Assembly (NCBI GenBank): GCA_934675695.1 | Contig: CAKURN010000006.1 | Span: 1-17,260, forward strand | DNA length: 17,260 nt | Origin: an uncultured Candidatus Melainabacteria bacterium | GTDB taxonomy: Bacteria; Cyanobacteriota; Vampirovibrionia; Gastranaerophilales; Gastranaerophilaceae | Reading direction: 5' to 3' | Part shown: in pieces, positions 14,482 to 17,260 of the stretch | Numbering within the stretch: position 1 is the stretch's first letter | How the letters are laid out: each line of letters begins with the position of its first letter | Notes under the pieces: generated by a model | Databases searched by the model: none | Seen by the model: the letters and a program-made list of their open reading frames with translations, nothing else | Told to the model about the DNA's origin: nothing | Translations under genes and position numbers: made by a program

Positions 14482-14946
14482 ATGAAAAACGACAAAAAAC
14501 CACAAGAAAAATTAATTTCTTCAAACAAAAAAGCATATTTTGATTTTCTTCTGTTTGACAAATATGTTGCAGGTATTCAACTTTTGGGAACAGAAATAAA
14601 ATCAATCAGAAAAAATGGTGCAAATTTAAAAGACAGTTTCGTTAGAATAACAGACAACTTAGAAGCGATTTTAAATAACTGCCACATTTCTCCTTATGAA
14701 TTTGGAAACATCTACAACCACGAACCCAGACGTGAAAGAAAACTTCTTTTAAATAAAAAAGAAATTTTAAAAATCTTAAACAAAATAAAACAAGGCGGCT
14801 ATACGGTCGTTCCGACTAAAATGTTTTTCCAAGGTCGTTATGTAAAAGTTGAAATTGCTCTTGCAAAAGGTAAAAAACTATACGACAAAAGAGAAGCATT
14901 GAAAAAAAATGATATAAAAAGAGAAATTGAAAGAAACAGATACTGA
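14482..14946 (+). CDS. smpB: SsrA-binding protein SmpB (trans-translation)
   Basis: 154 residues, the usual SmpB length. It binds tmRNA and brings it to stalled ribosomes. Family signatures are clear: KKAYFDFLLFDKYVAGIQL, LLGTEIKSIRKNGANLKDSF (35-54), then the C-terminal KGKKLYDKREALKKNDIKRE run (about 129-148), the basic tail that enters the decoding centre. Divergent from the sensor kinase with 45 nt between start codons. pheA begins 6 nt downstream, so the pair is an operon. The stop is TGA, unlike the TAA of most neighbours. Confidence 0.97.
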   Translation: MKNDKKPQEKLISSNKKAYFDFLLFDKYVAGIQLLGTEIKSIRKNGANLKDSFVRITDNLEAILNNCHISPYEFGNIYNHEPRRERKLLLNKKEILKILNKIKQGGYTVVPTKMFFQGRYVKVEIALAKGKKLYDKREALKKNDIKREIERNRY

Positions 14947-14952
14947 TTTTTT

Positions 14953-15774
14953 ATGAAAGCATTGTATTTTTTAGGTCCAAAAGGCACATATTCAGAAATT
15001 GCTGCGACAAAAATTTCTAAAATATTAGATGATGAAACAAATTTAATAGAAATTTCAACGATAAAAAAAGTTGCAACTTTAACAAATGACAATTCTCAAA
15101 CTTATGGCGTTTTGCCGATTGAAAATTCGATAGAAGGGATTGTTCGTCCTACTGTCGATAGTTTGTATGATTTGGATATAAAAATACAAGCACAAATCGA
15201 TGTAAAAATCGAGCATTGTTTGTTTTCTAAAACAAAAGACAAAACAAAAATAAAACACATAATTTCTCACCCACAAGCTCTTGCACAAGTGAGTCAATAT
15301 ATTTTGAACAATTTCGATGAAAATATCGAACTTATTAATGCTCATTCGACAGCTGATGCGGGAAATTTTCTTCTTTCTAAAGATGATAGCTATGCTGCTG
15401 TTGGTTCTTGCAATTTGTGTTATGAATTAGGTTTAAATTTGATTGATGAAAATATTGGCGATATAAAAGAAAACAAAACCCGTTTTGCACTGGTTTCGTT
15501 GAATAAAATTAATTTCAACAAAAAAGACACGAGAACTTCTATTGTTTTTAATACAAAAAACGAATCGGGTGCTTTGCTTAAAATTTTAGAAATATTTAAA
15601 AAATACAATTTGAATTTGGTTTATTTGGAATCCAGACCTTCAAAAAAAGTCTTTGGAGAATATAATTTCTTTGTTGATATAGATAAAGGTGAAAACGAAA
15701 TAATTTCTGCATTGAATGAAATCGAAAACGAGTGCAATTTTTACAAATTTTTGGGCTCTTATCCTGTATTTTAA
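14953..15774 (+). CDS. pheA: Prephenate dehydratase (monofunctional, with ACT domain)
   Basis: 273 residues. Converts prephenate to phenylpyruvate in phenylalanine synthesis, in the cytosol. Catalytic domain 1-185: FLGPKGTYSEIAA (6-18), LPIENSIEG (54-62), SHPQAL (105-110) and the diagnostic TRF (176-178), whose Thr is catalytic. The ACT domain (about 194-273) keeps the Phe-binding motifs GALLKIL (206-212) and ESRP (226-229), so feedback inhibition by phenylalanine is expected. There is no chorismate mutase domain, unlike enterobacterial PheA. The ATG is 6 nt after smpB's TGA without its own Shine-Dalgarno, which suggests translation coupled to smpB. The convergent recN ends 4 nt after this stop, with no obvious hairpin between them. 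Confidence 0.95.
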   Translation: MKALYFLGPKGTYSEIAATKISKILDDETNLIEISTIKKVATLTNDNSQTYGVLPIENSIEGIVRPTVDSLYDLDIKIQAQIDVKIEHCLFSKTKDKTKIKHIISHPQALAQVSQYILNNFDENIELINAHSTADAGNFLLSKDDSYAAVGSCNLCYELGLNLIDENIGDIKENKTRFALVSLNKINFNKKDTRTSIVFNTKNESGALLKILEIFKKYNLNLVYLESRPSKKVFGEYNFFVDIDKGENEIISALNEIENECNFYKFLGSYPVF

Positions 15775-15778
15775 AAGA

Positions 15779-17260
15779 TTATTTTGAAAGAAGGGTTTTT
15801 GCAAAAGCAATTGTTTTTTCGGTTACTTCGCCGCTTGCCAATTGAGATAGAGCTTTCAATTTTTCTTCTTCGTCTAAGATTTTTATTTCTATATCTGTTG
15901 TGTTGTTATGAGATTTAGTTATCCAAATAAAATTGTCTGCTTTTGCACAAATAATTGGCTGGTGCGTTATGCAGATGATTTGAGTAGATTTTGAAAGTTC
16001 CAAAATGCTGTTTGCAACAGAGTTTGAAGTAATACCTGAAATTCCTGTATCTATTTCATCAAATACAACAGTTGCAACTTTGTCGCATATTGCAAAAATT
16101 GATTTTAATGCAAGCATTACTCTAGATATTTCACCACCGGAAGCGACTTTTGATAATGGCATAGGGGATTGATTTTTGTTTGTTGAAATTAAAAATTCTA
16201 CGCTATCTATACCGTTTTCTGATTTTTGAGTTTCTTTTATTGAAATTTCAAATTTCGCTTCTTTTAATTCCAAATTGATTAATTTTTCAACAATCAAAGA
16301 AGTAAGTTCTTTTGCGTTTTCTATTCTGTATTCGCTAATTCTTTTTGACAAAACATCAATTATAGATGAGGTTTCTTCAAATTTTTTTTCTAAAATTTCC
16401 GGATTGTTTTCTGTTGCTATCAATTCATTGTATCTTTTTTGAATTTTTTCTCTTTCAAAATCCAAATCATTCCCGTATTTTCTTTTTAGTTTTTGAATTA
16501 AAGAAATTCTTTCGTTTATTTCATCTATTCTAATTGGATTTACGTCTAAAGAATAAGAGTAGTCTTTTAGGTTGTTTGCACAGTCTTTTAGGTTTTCAAA
16601 AGCGTCAAAAAGAGTGTTATTTGTATCTTCTAGAGATTTATCTATAGAAGTTAAATTAGAAATTGTGTATTTTATTTTGCCTAAAGCCTCTACTATAGAA
16701 GAATTGTCCCCATAAAGAGCGTAATATGCACTATAGGTGTTTTCTTTCAATTCTTGTGCGTTTGATAAAATATCAAGCTCACAAGACAAGGTTTCTTCTT
16801 CGTTTTCTTGAATTGCAGCGTCATCAAGCTCTTTTAATTGAAATTCAAGAAATTCTATTTCTTTTTGATTTGTTTCAAAATTTTCTTTTAAAAGTTTTAG
16901 TTTTTTTTCTAAATCTTTGTATTCTAAATAAGTTTCTTTGTAGCTTTTTAAAAGCTCAACAAATTCAGGGCTTTTTTTGATTATGTATTCATCTAACAAT
17001 TTGATATGGTTTTTGGGCTGAATATACGAATAAGTCTGATGTTGAGAATGAATATCGACGAGTTTTTCTCTTAGGGTTTTTATTTCATCCAGACTAACCA
17101 TTTCGCCATTTAAACGAAATTTTGAAGAAGACTGCATTTGTCTTGAAATCGTGGTTTCTTCTTTGTTTTCATCTTCAAAAGTTGCTTCTATATAACAAGG
17201 TTTTTCTTTATCTAAAAGCATTTCTTTTGTAATTTTAGCTCCCAAAACGCAATCAAGAGC
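15779..17260 (-). CDS. recN: DNA repair ATPase RecN (N-terminus beyond window)
   Basis: 493 residues, open through the right edge of the window. The frame does not start at the TTG 17245: upstream codons read ALDCV, giving ALDCVLGAK, the segment that follows Walker A in RecN (GETGAGKS...IDALxxVLGAR). About 35-45 N-terminal residues, including Walker A, are therefore outside. The middle is a long coiled coil (about 85-350). The C-terminal ATPase half has the ABC signature ASGGEISRVMLALK, Walker B VVFDEIDTGISG and the switch His in CITHQPIICAKAD. RecN is a cytoplasmic SMC-like protein that tethers ends in double-strand break repair. No LexA site can be judged because the promoter is outside the window. 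Confidence 0.96.
   Translation of the reverse strand, partial: ALDCVLGAKITKEMLLDKEKPCYIEATFEDENKEETTISRQMQSSSKFRLNGEMVSLDEIKTLREKLVDIHSQHQTYSYIQPKNHIKLLDEYIIKKSPEFVELLKSYKETYLEYKDLEKKLKLLKENFETNQKEIEFLEFQLKELDDAAIQENEEETLSCELDILSNAQELKENTYSAYYALYGDNSSIVEALGKIKYTISNLTSIDKSLEDTNNTLFDAFENLKDCANNLKDYSYSLDVNPIRIDEINERISLIQKLKRKYGNDLDFEREKIQKRYNELIATENNPEILEKKFEETSSIIDVLSKRISEYRIENAKELTSLIVEKLINLELKEAKFEISIKETQKSENGIDSVEFLISTNKNQSPMPLSKVASGGEISRVMLALKSIFAICDKVATVVFDEIDTGISGITSNSVANSILELSKSTQIICITHQPIICAKADNFIWITKSHNNTTDIEIKILDEEEKLKALSQLASGEVTEKTIAFAKTLLSK

Noticed and set aside
12301..14505. Longer start (TTG 14505) for the sensor kinase
   Set aside because: The extra 23 residues would overlap smpB, add a spurious hydrophobic stretch before the natural MKKK-TM1 start, and have no ribosome site.
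14938..14952. Leaderless -10 box before pheA
   Set aside because: The sequence at the right distance is TACTGA, which lacks the final T. Coupling to smpB across 6 nt explains translation better.
15779..17245. recN starting at TTG 17245
   Set aside because: Codons upstream to the window edge give ALDCV, which continues RecN homology, so the real start lies outside.
1..17260. CRISPR array, tRNA/rRNA genes, insertion sequences or prophage genes
   Set aside because: No spaced direct-repeat array, cloverleaf, transposase or integrase motif was found on either strand by reading; almost all sequence is accounted for by the genes listed.

Overview
The window is AT-rich chromosomal DNA (by eye about 30% GC) with densely packed genes in short operons. 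It looks like a gut Melainabacteria/Gastranaerophilales-type bacterium (non-photosynthetic cyanobacterial relative). The main reasons are the low GC, a large unrecognised protein beginning with an 'NTSFQG' leader, a NblS/WalK-like histidine kinase and a SpoIID-type exported protein. I recall such leaders from that group but could not check this. The standard genetic code fits: TAA is the usual stop, TGA ends smpB and TAG ends the MFS gene. I see no phage, transposase, CRISPR, tRNA or rRNA. The longest stretch without a gene is 266 nt (12035-12300).

Layout. 1-439 (-): start of a secreted SpoIID/LytB-domain protein, cut by the window edge. 516-1895 (+): SLC45/GPH-like MFS sugar transporter, divergent from it across a mirror-symmetric promoter and followed by a terminator. 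2011-4155 (+): a 714-residue protein of short Asp-Gly-Thr beta repeats. It converges, with a 4-nt overlap, on a minus-strand pair: a degenerate histidine kinase (6403-5264) and a MalK/MsmX/UgpC-type ABC ATPase (5243-4152). Divergent from that pair, 6536-10327 (+) holds a STAS-like small protein, a GT-C-type membrane glycosyltransferase, a PilZ/YcgR-like protein and an exported glycine-zipper protein. The last has an in-frame TAG exactly at its predicted signal-peptide cleavage point. A bidirectional terminator separates it from a thiamine-diphosphate 2-oxoacid decarboxylase (12034-10400, -). Upstream of that lie a GC-richer repeat-like intergenic stretch and a full-length sensor kinase (14436-12301, -). 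The kinase is divergent from smpB-pheA (14482-15774, +). recN (17260-15779, -) converges on pheA and lacks its N-terminus.

How the genes may work together (inference). The MFS carrier and the MsmX-type ATPase point to sugar uptake, and the decarboxylase to fermentative 2-oxoacid use. The GT-C enzyme, PilZ protein and exported glycine-zipper protein may form a cell-surface module. The pseudokinase and STAS-like protein, back to back, could be a non-catalytic signalling pair. smpB, pheA and recN are housekeeping.

Most notable signals: the TAG at the signal-peptide junction; the pseudokinase lacking its histidine and ATP-binding motifs; the palindromic divergent promoter at 447-477; several genes without a Shine-Dalgarno sequence that have a -10-like hexamer exactly 6 nt before the ATG (possible leaderless mRNAs); and the repeat protein.
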